From Methanobacteriota archaeon (lineage in GTDB: Archaea > Thermoplasmatota > Poseidoniia > Poseidoniales > Thalassarchaeaceae), in NCBI GenBank assembly GCA_002683155.1, contig NYST01000026.1, positions 1-10,659 of the forward strand: 10,659 nucleotides of DNA. The letters are read 5' to 3'. Shown one piece after another: positions 1-6,725 of the stretch. The position numbers and the translations under genes are program-made. The notes below the pieces were generated by a model. It had not been told where the DNA came from, did not search any database, and saw only the letters and a program-made list of their open reading frames with translations. The stretch's first letter is position 1. Every line of letters starts with the position of its first letter.

Positions 1-228
1 AAGACTGAACAGGGAAAATGCCCGGTTTGCAACCAAAATACAACTGCCATCCAAGGCTCGAATGGCGAGGTAATTATTCCCTGCGAATCGGACGGTTGTT
101 CTGGCAAGGGGGAGATTGGTTCGGAATGTGAACAGTGCGGATCAAGGATACCATCCAGAGTAATATGTTCAAACTGCGGATCCAATACGCCAGTAGGGAG
201 CCACTTTGGCAGGGTTGAGGCCTGGTGA
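1..228 (+). CDS. C-terminal part of a multi-zinc-ribbon protein (5' end outside window)
   Basis: Frame 1 is open from the first base to TGA at 226-228, giving the last 75 residues of a protein whose start lies upstream. The segment is rich in paired cysteines: CPVC at 7-10, Cys28 and Cys33, CEQC at 43-46 and CSNC at 56-59. The last two have the CxxCG form of zinc knuckles. This is enough for two zinc ribbons, probably one per two cysteine pairs. Such ribbons bind nucleic acid or protein partners, but nothing here shows which, so no function is named. The stop overlaps the GTG start of the next gene (GTGA, 225-228), so the two are probably co-transcribed and translationally coupled. What lies N-terminal of the ribbons cannot be seen; enzymatic domains are possible. 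Confidence 0.75.
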   Translation, partial: KTEQGKCPVCNQNTTAIQGSNGEVIIPCESDGCSGKGEIGSECEQCGSRIPSRVICSNCGSNTPVGSHFGRVEAW

Positions 229-1382
229 ATGATCAGACAGACAAATCGAATGATGCTGGAGACGGCTATTTCGAAGATGTTCCAAGAAAAGATGCCTCTG
301 CCATGGTAGTCGCGCTAAGCCTATCTCTACTCTTAATTCTGGCATCTTCCATTGCATTACTATACATTTGGAGAGATGGCGATCTAGTGATAGAGAAACC
401 ATCTGCAGCCCTATCTTCTTGGGAGATGGAATACAAGATACTGACCGGAGTAGATAATCAATCAATGTCTGAACTCAGTGGGGAAGGTGTTGTTGTTTGT
501 ATCGTTGACTCGGGAATAGACCTAAGCCATCCCGACCTAAGGAGTCTTGTTCTAAAGGGGTGGCTAGATTCCGTAAATGGGATTGATGAGCCCTATGACG
601 ATGAAGGACATGGAACTGCTATGTCGGGAATTATTGTGGCTGATGGGGGTCTGAAAGGTGTTTCCAGAGGAGTTGATCTACTAATTGCTAAGGCTATTGA
701 TAGTGAGGGACAGGGGGATGCCAGTTCGGTAGCAAATTCTGTAGACTGGTGTGTTCAAAACGGAGCAGACATAATTTCTCTGAGTCTTGGTGGGGGACAG
801 AGTTTCGGATCTGGATTTTTCACGACCGATGAATTGGAACAATCGATTGATGGTGCACTGGATTCTGGAGTTTTCGTGATTGCTTCGGCAGGAAATGATG
901 GTGAAGACGATGATGGTGACGTGGGCTCACCGGGATCAGTTGAGGATGTCATCTGTGTCGGAGGAATAACGCGAAACGGCGAAATCTGGTCTGGCAGCTC
1001 TGAGGGCGACAATGATGGTCGCCTGTGGCCAAATCCTATCCTGCCCAGAAGTAATCCCGACAAAAAGCCGGAGATAGTGGCCCCTGGGCACGAAGTTCCA
1101 GTGCTGATGGCATCTGGAGTGGGCAACAGTGGATGGTGGGGGTGGTCCAGTGGCACTTCAGCAGCTACTGCTTGGGTTAGCGGATCGATAGCCCTCTTGT
1201 TGCAGGATGACCCCGATCTCCAGAGGGAGAATTCTTCCGGCAGGGAATCTATTGAGGCGGTAAAGGGTGCAATTGCACAGAACTCACAAATGATGGATGG
1301 ACAAGAAGCACATGATGACCACTATGGTTATGGGCATCTCAGAATAGACCTGCTGGTATCGAATTTTGCTGCCGAAGATTAG
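225..1382 (+). CDS. Membrane-anchored subtilisin-like serine protease (S8 family)
   Basis: This 385-residue protein is predicted to cleave peptide bonds on the outer side of the membrane. The complete subtilase machinery is visible: Asp95 in VDSGID, His129 in GHGTAMSG, oxyanion Asn224 in SAGND and nucleophile Ser312 in SGTSAAT. A short acidic N-terminus is followed by one hydrophobic segment at about 27-49 and then directly by a linker and the catalytic domain. It is therefore probably a signal anchor with the protease outside. Only about 40 residues separate the membrane segment from the first catalytic strand, too few for a normal I9 propeptide. No C-terminal domain follows the catalytic fold. 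An Asp/Glu/Gly-rich loop at 225-240 may bind calcium (inference). The start is GTG at 225, overlapping the upstream TGA by 4 bp, with GAGG 4 nt before it. The 3' end overlaps the convergent gene by 4 bp. The family is certain; the substrate is unknown. Confidence 0.93.
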   Translation: MNDQTDKSNDAGDGYFEDVPRKDASAMVVALSLSLLLILASSIALLYIWRDGDLVIEKPSAALSSWEMEYKILTGVDNQSMSELSGEGVVVCIVDSGIDLSHPDLRSLVLKGWLDSVNGIDEPYDDEGHGTAMSGIIVADGGLKGVSRGVDLLIAKAIDSEGQGDASSVANSVDWCVQNGADIISLSLGGGQSFGSGFFTTDELEQSIDGALDSGVFVIASAGNDGEDDDGDVGSPGSVEDVICVGGITRNGEIWSGSSEGDNDGRLWPNPILPRSNPDKKPEIVAPGHEVPVLMASGVGNSGWWGWSSGTSAATAWVSGSIALLLQDDPDLQRENSSGRESIEAVKGAIAQNSQMMDGQEAHDDHYGYGHLRIDLLVSNFAAED

Positions 1383-2173
1383 ATGCCCTTCAGAAGAGCC
1401 ACCAGAGTCCCGCCTGTCAAATCTGTGAATCCCACAGAGTCACTATCGTTGATTCTTTTGACAAGTTCAATCCATTCGTTGAATGACTGAACCTTCAACT
1501 GTGCCGGGGTTGGCTCCACAACATCGGAGAAATCGCCCACATCCCCCGTAGGCACGGTCGGTTCCAAAAGAAGGACCAGACCCCCTGGTGAGACCAAATC
1601 GAACGCAGCTGAAGCGGCTGCAACCCTTTCCTCTTCGGGCAAGTCGATTATGATCAAATCAAGTGGCATGGGGAGGATGGAATTTACGGCATTCTGGGGA
1701 ATTGTGATGTTAGATGCCATTGATGACGATGTCTCCGCAAACACTTCTTGCCAAGTGGTGGAAATCGACTGCGCCCAACCCTCTGCCTCGTACCTCCTAA
1801 TCAATCGATCAATGATCACACAAAACCTTGTTCCCGGTTCAATAATTCTGAATGAGTCGGGGGGTTTACGATTCCCACCTTGAGCATAGTCATCGCTATT
1901 GGACCAGAGGTCAAAGAGCCATGCAGATAGGTGCCCAATACCTCCGCCGGCAATAGTGACGTTCCTAGGCTCGATTCTAGAGCAGACGTCTCGGATTCTG
2001 GACCTCACTGATCTAGGTAGCAGCGGTATGTCCATGTGGAGCATCTGCTCGCCAATACTGGAAGCAATCTCAGGTTCTGACTTATCACCCTCTAGATCCT
2101 CCGAGAGAAGACGTATCATTACATCTGAATCTGACATTTGGGGGAGTCCCTGACTGTTTCTGTCGTCGCCCAC
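1379..2173 (-). CDS. SAM-dependent methyltransferase-like Rossmann protein, substrate unknown
   Basis: The 264-residue product has the layout of a class I methyltransferase. A glycine-rich loop after a beta strand (VTIAGGGIGHLS, 72-83) looks like motif I. FRIIEPG (108-114) looks like motif II, with Glu112 in the ribose-binding position. LDLIIIDLP (171-179) followed by a helix and SPGGLVLLLEP (195-205) resembles motifs IV-VI. About 60 N-terminal residues are helical and acidic. No motif identifies the methyl acceptor, and the glycine loop could also suit another dinucleotide-binding enzyme, so the role is left open. The GTG start at 2173 has an AT-rich box (TATTATTC) about 30 nt upstream, which fits a leaderless start; ATG at 2137 (residue 13) is the alternative. 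The gene is convergent with the subtilase (4-bp overlap) and divergent from the HVO_0476-type gene. Confidence 0.65.
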   Translation of the reverse strand: MGDDRNSQGLPQMSDSDVMIRLLSEDLEGDKSEPEIASSIGEQMLHMDIPLLPRSVRSRIRDVCSRIEPRNVTIAGGGIGHLSAWLFDLWSNSDDYAQGGNRKPPDSFRIIEPGTRFCVIIDRLIRRYEAEGWAQSISTTWQEVFAETSSSMASNITIPQNAVNSILPMPLDLIIIDLPEEERVAAASAAFDLVSPGGLVLLLEPTVPTGDVGDFSDVVEPTPAQLKVQSFNEWIELVKRINDSDSVGFTDLTGGTLVALLKGI

Positions 2174-2199
2174 GGTTATCTCTGACGAGTGTTCCTCTT

Positions 2200-2207
2200 G
2201 AATAATA
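2200..2207. promoter_or_regulatory. Possible shared AT-rich TATA-like element between divergent genes
   Basis: GAATAATA (TATTATTC on the minus strand) is the most AT-rich stretch between the methyltransferase-like and HVO_0476-type genes. On the minus strand its centre is about 31 nt before the GTG at 2173, a suitable distance for a TATA box of a nearly leaderless transcript. On the plus strand it would give a transcript starting near 2230, just before the ATG at 2249. The match to the archaeal TATA consensus is loose, so this is tentative. Confidence 0.3.
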
Positions 2208-2248
2208 CTCTAGGATGGGTTGAATACCCTACCTCATCACGATTGAGT

Positions 2249-2845
2249 ATGAGTAATGAAGACGGGGGTACATTTTCTGAATGCCCTAGTTGCGTCGAAG
2301 TAACTGGCCATTCAATCATCAAAAGGACCCCTCGGGGGGAAGGAGAGGATGTCTTAGTCAGATGCAACACATGTTCATCCGTTCATAGAATCATGATTCG
2401 ACCTCCGAAGCCGGTAATGATTAGGACGACGTTGTCGGATGGGAGGGAAAGTTTCGGCGTAGAAATAGAGGTCGATGAGGATGAGGAAATTTCTGTAGGA
2501 GACATGTTCGAGCATGACGAAATAACATGGATGGTGACAAGAATTGACAATGATGAGTCACGGCCAGAAAAGATCCTCGGAGCATCTGAGATTTTCTCAA
2601 TGTGGGCGACGAGATCGGATAAGACCATTGTGGGCATCACAATGACGATTGGCGAAATAAGTGAGTCTGGAAAATTAGAATGTGAGCCTGACAGAGTATT
2701 CTCTTGTGGGTCAATAATTAACTTCGCAGATTCTAGATGGAGAATTCGGGCGATCCATACTGGAAAGGGTAGAACACTGACTGGAAGTAGAATTGCAAAC
2801 GAGATTCGCAGAATTTACTTGCATCCGCCGGATAGAGAGTATTGA
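2249..2845 (+). CDS. HVO_0476-family archaeal zinc-finger protein
   Basis: The product (198 residues from ATG 2249) resembles the archaeal family named after Haloferax HVO_0476, as I recall it. It has an N-terminal zinc knuckle CPSC (12-15), then the matching RCNTC pair (Cys39, Cys42) followed by VHR. An acidic middle part with paired beta strands is followed by a WATRSDKTIVGITMTI segment (119-134) similar to the WTRAVDNVSVNV part of haloarchaeal members. The C-terminus is basic. The biochemical role of the family is unknown to me; a small zinc finger plus a beta-rich domain suggests RNA or protein binding. The frame also opens at GTG 2189, adding 20 residues. I prefer ATG 2249 because the zinc knuckle then starts near residue 10, as in relatives. 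It is convergent with trhO; only 26 bp separate the two stops. Confidence 0.75.
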   Translation: MSNEDGGTFSECPSCVEVTGHSIIKRTPRGEGEDVLVRCNTCSSVHRIMIRPPKPVMIRTTLSDGRESFGVEIEVDEDEEISVGDMFEHDEITWMVTRIDNDESRPEKILGASEIFSMWATRSDKTIVGITMTIGEISESGKLECEPDRVFSCGSIINFADSRWRIRAIHTGKGRTLTGSRIANEIRRIYLHPPDREY

Positions 2846-2871
2846 CTAGTAACAAGATAACGGCGGTTACA

Positions 2872-3708
2872 TCATAATGCATCATTTCTGATTTGGAAAC
2901 AATATGGGCAATGCTCCCCGATAACGTAGTATTCTGACTTCTGTTCATCCGGCGATAATGGTTCCCGGCACTTGAAGCACATCTCGATTTCGGTCTCCAA
3001 AAGATTCGTATCAACCGCAACACGTTGATCAAAAACGAAACAATCGCCGTCCCAGTGCGAGCCTCCGCATTCTTCGAAATATCCCAGTATTCCGCCTTCT
3101 AGTTGCTTTACGTCCGTGAAACCAGCATTCATCATCACTGCAGAAGCCTTCTCACACCTTATTCCGCCAGTACAATACATTACTACGGTCTTTGACTTAA
3201 ACTCCTCTGGTATCGATTCTATTGCCTCTGGGAACTCTCGGAACGTAGAAATTCCCAGCTCAATGGAGCCTTCAAATGACCCCACTCTGGTCTCGTAGCT
3301 ATTCCTGGTGTCCAAAACTAGGATTTCTTGCCGATTATCCATAAGCTGCTTGAATTCTGTTGGTTTGATGTATGGGCCGGTAGATTCTGATGGCTTGATT
3401 TCTGGAATCCCTAGTGAGATTATCTCATTCTTCCTCTTGACGAGCATACGACGAAATGGTTGGTAATCAGTATGGCTGAATTTTACTGGTATCCCAGAGA
3501 ATCTCTTGTCTGACTCAAGGTACTGAATGAATGCGTCAATCGAACCCTCAGAACCCGCAAGGAAGAAATTGATCCCATTAGGGCTCAAAAGAATGGTCCC
3601 CTTGAGCCCCAGTGATGTGCACTTTTTCATGAATGGTTCTCGTAATTCGTCTCGGTCATGAAGGTCGACAAAACGATACCCGGCAATATTCAGCACCTGG
3701 CTACTCAC
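2872..3708 (-). CDS. trhO: tRNA uridine(34) hydroxylase, TrhO/YceA rhodanese family
   Basis: TrhO enzymes use oxygen to hydroxylate U34 in the anticodon of certain tRNAs, giving 5-hydroxyuridine and wider wobble decoding. This 278-residue protein has the full family layout. The N-terminal ferredoxin-like domain (about 1-95) includes the family pattern GLKGTILLSPNGIN (34-47). A rhodanese domain (about 112-215) carries the catalytic loop CTGGIRCEKAS with Cys179 and Cys185. The family signature GDCFVFDQRVAV lies at 221-232. A C-terminal zinc-ribbon-like tail has Cys244/Cys247 and Cys267/Cys270. The start is GTG at 3708, with no clear ribosome site. It lies 38 nt after the proline dehydrogenase stop, a gap filled by a perfect hairpin, so it may have its own transcript or be attenuated. 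Family assignment is strong. The enzyme is best known from bacteria, so the archaeal activity is inferred. Confidence 0.9.
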   Translation of the reverse strand: MSSQVLNIAGYRFVDLHDRDELREPFMKKCTSLGLKGTILLSPNGINFFLAGSEGSIDAFIQYLESDKRFSGIPVKFSHTDYQPFRRMLVKRKNEIISLGIPEIKPSESTGPYIKPTEFKQLMDNRQEILVLDTRNSYETRVGSFEGSIELGISTFREFPEAIESIPEEFKSKTVVMYCTGGIRCEKASAVMMNAGFTDVKQLEGGILGYFEECGGSHWDGDCFVFDQRVAVDTNLLETEIEMCFKCREPLSPDEQKSEYYVIGEHCPYCFQIRNDAL

Positions 3709-3721
3709 GATTCAGTGCGAG

Positions 3722-3742
3722 GAGTTTCTGGGTAAGAAACTC
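3722..3742 (-). terminator. Perfect 8-bp hairpin between proline dehydrogenase and trhO
   Basis: GAGTTTCT and AGAAACTC form a perfect 8-bp stem around a 5-nt loop in the 38-nt gap between the proline dehydrogenase stop and the trhO GTG. No T-run follows on the minus strand, so it is not a bacterial-type terminator. It could be a partial terminator, a processing site, or a protein-binding palindrome acting on trhO. The structure is directly visible; its role is inferred. Confidence 0.4.
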
Positions 3743-3746
3743 TGCA

Positions 3747-4733
3747 TCATCTTCGATTGGTCCAGGGCATCAATAGGGACTTAGTGACATGGACTGCGAC
3801 CCCAGGGTTTTCCCTGAGCCTGCGCATACCGTACTCATACCATTTCTCACCGTACGGCATGTAAATCCGTGTCCTATGTCCTTTCTTGGCTAGGTCCCTC
3901 CTAATATTGCCCCTCACCCCTAAAAGAAACTGGAATTCGTAACCCGGTCCCTTTCCCTTTCTATTCAATGCCGATGGCCTATGTCTGGGATCTTCTTTTT
4001 TTGGCCCTAGGCCTCGTGATTCCAGAGACTTCAGAGCATGATCTATCACCGGGACGTCATGAGAGGCGATTGCTGTGTATGAGCCAGAATCGAGCATGAG
4101 GTCTATAGCACGGTTTGTGGCATCCACGATTTCAGAGTAGCTTGTGTGGGATATCTCGGGGGGTTCTAGATAGATTCCTTTACAGATCCTGAAGTCAGAG
4201 TTTTTTCCAAGCGTCCCGCTCACAATCGAGATATCGTCAGGCGTCCGGAACATCCTCCCTTGGAGGACAACACCGATATTCTCGAGGCCTTTTTTCTGAA
4301 TTGCAATCATTGCATCTATTGTAGCCTGAGTTACACGATTATCCTCCATATCTAGCCTAACGAAAATATCGTTCTCCGCCGCCTTTCTTACTATTCTTTC
4401 AATATTTGAGAGGGTTGATTTCTGATCTATAAGGAGACCCAGTGCAGTCGGTTTGATTGAGATGTTGGCATCCATCCCACTTTCCACAATTGAGTCGATG
4501 ACAGACTCGTACTCATTGATGAACCATGAGGACTCGTCGAGTGATTTTATCTCCTCCCCCAGAACGTCGATTGTGAAGCATGCACCCTCCGATGATAGTT
4601 TCTTCATCAATTCAAGAGCCTGTTCCAGGCTTTCTCCTGCTGTGTACCTTTTTGCGACCCACCCTACAATGAATCTAGGAGCGAAGGGCAGGAAGGTGAC
4701 AATGGTTCGCCCAAAGATACCCATGTGTGCCAC
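3747..4733 (-). CDS. Proline dehydrogenase (FAD-dependent, monofunctional)
   Basis: The enzyme oxidises L-proline to 1-pyrroline-5-carboxylate with FAD and passes electrons to the respiratory chain. The 328-residue length suits the monofunctional form. Family motifs appear in order along the TIM barrel: SIKPTALGL (92-100), FVRLDMED (124-131), VVLQGRMFRT (155-164), RICKGIYLEPP (182-192), ASHD (223-226), YEFQFLLGVRGNIR (265-278), and the C-terminal substrate-binding helix YEYGMRRLRENP (299-310) with its paired arginines. A basic, proline-rich stretch at about 238-264 lengthens the loop between ASHD and YEFQ. The N-terminal 11-27 region is hydrophobic and may touch the membrane. GTG 4733 gives the longest form; ATG 4724 removes three residues and is equally possible. 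The gene starts 22 nt after dtdA. No pyrroline-5-carboxylate dehydrogenase is in the window. Confidence 0.9.
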   Translation of the reverse strand: MAHMGIFGRTIVTFLPFAPRFIVGWVAKRYTAGESLEQALELMKKLSSEGACFTIDVLGEEIKSLDESSWFINEYESVIDSIVESGMDANISIKPTALGLLIDQKSTLSNIERIVRKAAENDIFVRLDMEDNRVTQATIDAMIAIQKKGLENIGVVLQGRMFRTPDDISIVSGTLGKNSDFRICKGIYLEPPEISHTSYSEIVDATNRAIDLMLDSGSYTAIASHDVPVIDHALKSLESRGLGPKKEDPRHRPSALNRKGKGPGYEFQFLLGVRGNIRRDLAKKGHRTRIYMPYGEKWYEYGMRRLRENPGVAVHVTKSLLMPWTNRR

Positions 4734-4755
4734 AGCGTGGCTAGAGACTTGACAA

Positions 4756-5697
4756 TTACGGGAGGCAGATTTGCTTTCCCCTTAGGACTGGTACTCCGAG
4801 TTCAGAAAGAAGATTGGACAGTGCAGACCTTTGCCACCCCTTGAATGACTTACGATCTAAGTGGGCAAAAATATCACCTCCGGGAAATGCGGACCTAGTA
4901 GATTCAACTGCAGTTCTAACAGAGTGGGACCATGGTCCGGCTGGGATTGATCCTTCCTCATTTTCTCCTTCGAAAACGATTGCATAATTTGCCAGAATAT
5001 GACCAACCCAGACGTCGGAAGCTGAAATTACGGCTTTGTGACGAGGTGCATAGTGACCACCCCCCAGGCCAATCATCACGTCCCCAACGCCCTGCCAATC
5101 ATTCTTGACGCAGTTTTTTGACAATCCCAGGCAAATGGCGATTGTCTTCGACCAAACTCTAGCGGCTCTGACGTCGTCCCATTGTTCCATGGTCGAACCT
5201 ATTTCGAGATAAAGCGTAGGCGCAACTAAAACTGGGCCGTGATGAGTAGCTTCCAGAGTTAGATCGTATTCATTTTCGAGATGGTCTTCCGTGGCTAATC
5301 GGCACATATTCCTGAATAATTCTCCGAACCTCGTGGAAGGAGGAACTGCAGTTCCGGTTATTCCCCCCGAACGAGCCGCCACACCGTGAGGAAATTCGCC
5401 TGGCACCCCAATTGCATGGAGCGTCAATGCAGGAGTATTGGAAGCAGAAACATGCCTTGAGAGAACTAAGACCTCGTCTACTTCGGACCCAGTCAACGAT
5501 GTGTGTGTAGAATCAATACCATCGGCCCAGATATGCAAACTATCTATCAGAAGTATCTCGGCATTTCCAGTAGAATGCCGATTAACCCGGCCATGGTCAA
5601 ATTCCTGCGATTCCCCCCATCCGCCTATGTTCATTACTTCCGCCAGCATATTCATCGAAGCGGGGTCTTCGGTGGAAGCCAAAAGTAGTGAGACCAT
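4756..5697 (-). CDS. dtdA: D-aminoacyl-tRNA deacylase, archaeal type (DTD2/GEK1 family)
   Basis: The enzyme hydrolyses D-amino acids from mischarged tRNAs, keeping translation homochiral; plant GEK1 and archaeal DTD2 are the same family. Counted from ATG 5697 the protein has 313 residues. It starts with the first beta strand MVSLLLASTEDPAS, as family members do. Diagnostic motifs follow: LTLHAIGVPG (91-100), LEATHHGP (148-155), the histidine-rich GLGGGHYAPRH (210-220) expected to form the metal/active site, and C-terminal LDRKSFKGWQR (280-290). The frame extends upstream to GTG 5796, but those 33 residues look unlike the family and run antisense to the neighbouring gene. ATG 5697 has an AATATT box centred 28 nt upstream, which supports a leaderless start. 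It appears to be the first gene of a run with proline dehydrogenase and perhaps trhO. Confidence 0.93.
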   Translation of the reverse strand: MVSLLLASTEDPASMNMLAEVMNIGGWGESQEFDHGRVNRHSTGNAEILLIDSLHIWADGIDSTHTSLTGSEVDEVLVLSRHVSASNTPALTLHAIGVPGEFPHGVAARSGGITGTAVPPSTRFGELFRNMCRLATEDHLENEYDLTLEATHHGPVLVAPTLYLEIGSTMEQWDDVRAARVWSKTIAICLGLSKNCVKNDWQGVGDVMIGLGGGHYAPRHKAVISASDVWVGHILANYAIVFEGENEEGSIPAGPWSHSVRTAVESTRSAFPGGDIFAHLDRKSFKGWQRSALSNLLSELGVPVLRGKQICLP

Positions 5698-5722
5698 GCA
5701 TCGTGAAGGTGTTTGTATCTTC

Positions 5723-5728
5723 AATATT
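5723..5728 (-). promoter_or_regulatory. dtdA: Probable TATA-like box for leaderless dtdA
   Basis: AATATT is centred about 28 nt upstream of the dtdA ATG (5697), and no ribosome site lies between them. This spacing is what is expected for an archaeal leaderless transcript. On the opposite strand TTTCAATA (about 5740-5747) lies about 25 nt before a GTG at 5769 and may serve the divergent gene; that match is weaker. Confidence 0.4.
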
Positions 5729-5768
5729 CTCGGGCACTCTTTCAATAGTTGTTCTGCTTCGGGGGCCT

Positions 5769-6725
5769 GTGAAGAGAAGCGAGGTGAATTTTGCACCTGT
5801 CAGAATATCAAGGGGAGATGGCATTCACGTTTTGTCTGGAACCCAGGGTGAACTGGTGAAAATTAATCCCGAGGGAGTGCTTCTAGGCGAGGTTGTTACT
5901 CCTTTCCCAACACCAATAATTGATGGCGTAATAATTGAGTCCGAAGTATTGCCAAATACTTCTCAGATTTGGGTTGGTATTTGGCTGGATAGAGAATTCA
6001 GACAATCCAGAATCGCTGCCCTACCAATCGATATGGAATGGATTACGGGATCTAGCAGAGAAGATTTGCGAAATGCGATTAGTTCCCTCAATGGGTCGGA
6101 AATTGCCCCCTCAAACTCGATGTGGAACAGAGTAATGGACTCTGAACCGATGAAGATGGGGAAATATGGGAGTAGCGTAGTATTTGCCACAGTTTCAGGA
6201 GTCTACATGATCGACTGCAATGCGAATGAGGTCTGGAGGGGTCTGCTTCCTAGGTGGCCCGAGATATCCAATATTTCTGCTTATGATGAGATAGTCGGGG
6301 TCGTTGAGTTTTCTGGGGGAGTAGCAATTTGGTCCAAGGCAGGAGGAGTTTCAGTCCTAGATCCATCCAATGGCCTAGAGATATTCTCCAGAGTCATTGA
6401 ATTCGGAGACAGTGTGGCCAACGTAATCTTCTCCGAGGATGGGGGGTGGTTTGTGATGCTCCATGAGGGTTCAATTGCCACGATTGACAAAATTGAGGGG
6501 GAACATAGAATCTACAGAACTGGAGGACCGGTTTTGGATGCAGAGTTCAATGGCGAAGAATGGAGGTGGACCGGATGGAGGCACGATGGGGCCCTGTCTA
6601 GCACTGGCCTAGTGGTTTCGGAAAGAGATAACGTAGGAATCTCGATAATTGATGGGAATATTCTGGCAAATGATGGCTCATGGAGCAAATTTGGCAGCTA
6701 TTCCGAATCGCCGGCAATGGAATGA
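5769..6725 (+). CDS. Beta-propeller-like protein of unknown function (PQQ/WD-type repeats)
   Basis: I do not recognise a named family. The product (318 residues from GTG 5769) is built of short beta strands with regularly spaced Trp/Asp turns, as in PQQ- or WD-type propellers. Examples are GTQGELVKINPEG (20-32), VYMIDCNANEVW (145-156), GGVAIWSKAGGVSVLDPSNG (183-202), GGWFVMLHEGSIATID (225-240) and WRWTGWRHDGAL (265-276). One cysteine is present and no catalytic motif is visible. The start is uncertain. In-frame GTGs occur at 5688, 5703, 5709, 5769 and 5784. Starting at 5703 would add a hydrophobic stretch (KVFVSSIFSGTLSIVVLL) that could act as a membrane anchor and would leave only 5 bp to dtdA. 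I chose 5769 because it leaves room for the divergent promoters. The 3' end overlaps rps27ae by 28 bp. Role: probably a protein-interaction scaffold. Confidence 0.6.
   Translation: MKRSEVNFAPVRISRGDGIHVLSGTQGELVKINPEGVLLGEVVTPFPTPIIDGVIIESEVLPNTSQIWVGIWLDREFRQSRIAALPIDMEWITGSSREDLRNAISSLNGSEIAPSNSMWNRVMDSEPMKMGKYGSSVVFATVSGVYMIDCNANEVWRGLLPRWPEISNISAYDEIVGVVEFSGGVAIWSKAGGVSVLDPSNGLEIFSRVIEFGDSVANVIFSEDGGWFVMLHEGSIATIDKIEGEHRIYRTGGPVLDAEFNGEEWRWTGWRHDGALSSTGLVVSERDNVGISIIDGNILANDGSWSKFGSYSESPAME

Noticed and set aside
755..1156. 133-codon minus-strand open frame
   Set aside because: It lies fully antisense to the subtilase catalytic domain; its Pro/Ser-rich composition reflects the Gly/Asp-rich sense strand.
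2849..2870. GTAAC/GTTAC inverted repeat between the convergent HVO_0476-type gene and trhO
   Set aside because: Only 5 bp with a long loop and no T-run; within chance expectation for a short spacer, so not called a terminator.
5698..5796. 33-residue N-terminal extension of DtdA from GTG 5796
   Set aside because: The family starts with the beta strand encoded from ATG 5697, the extension has no family resemblance, and it lies antisense to the divergent gene.
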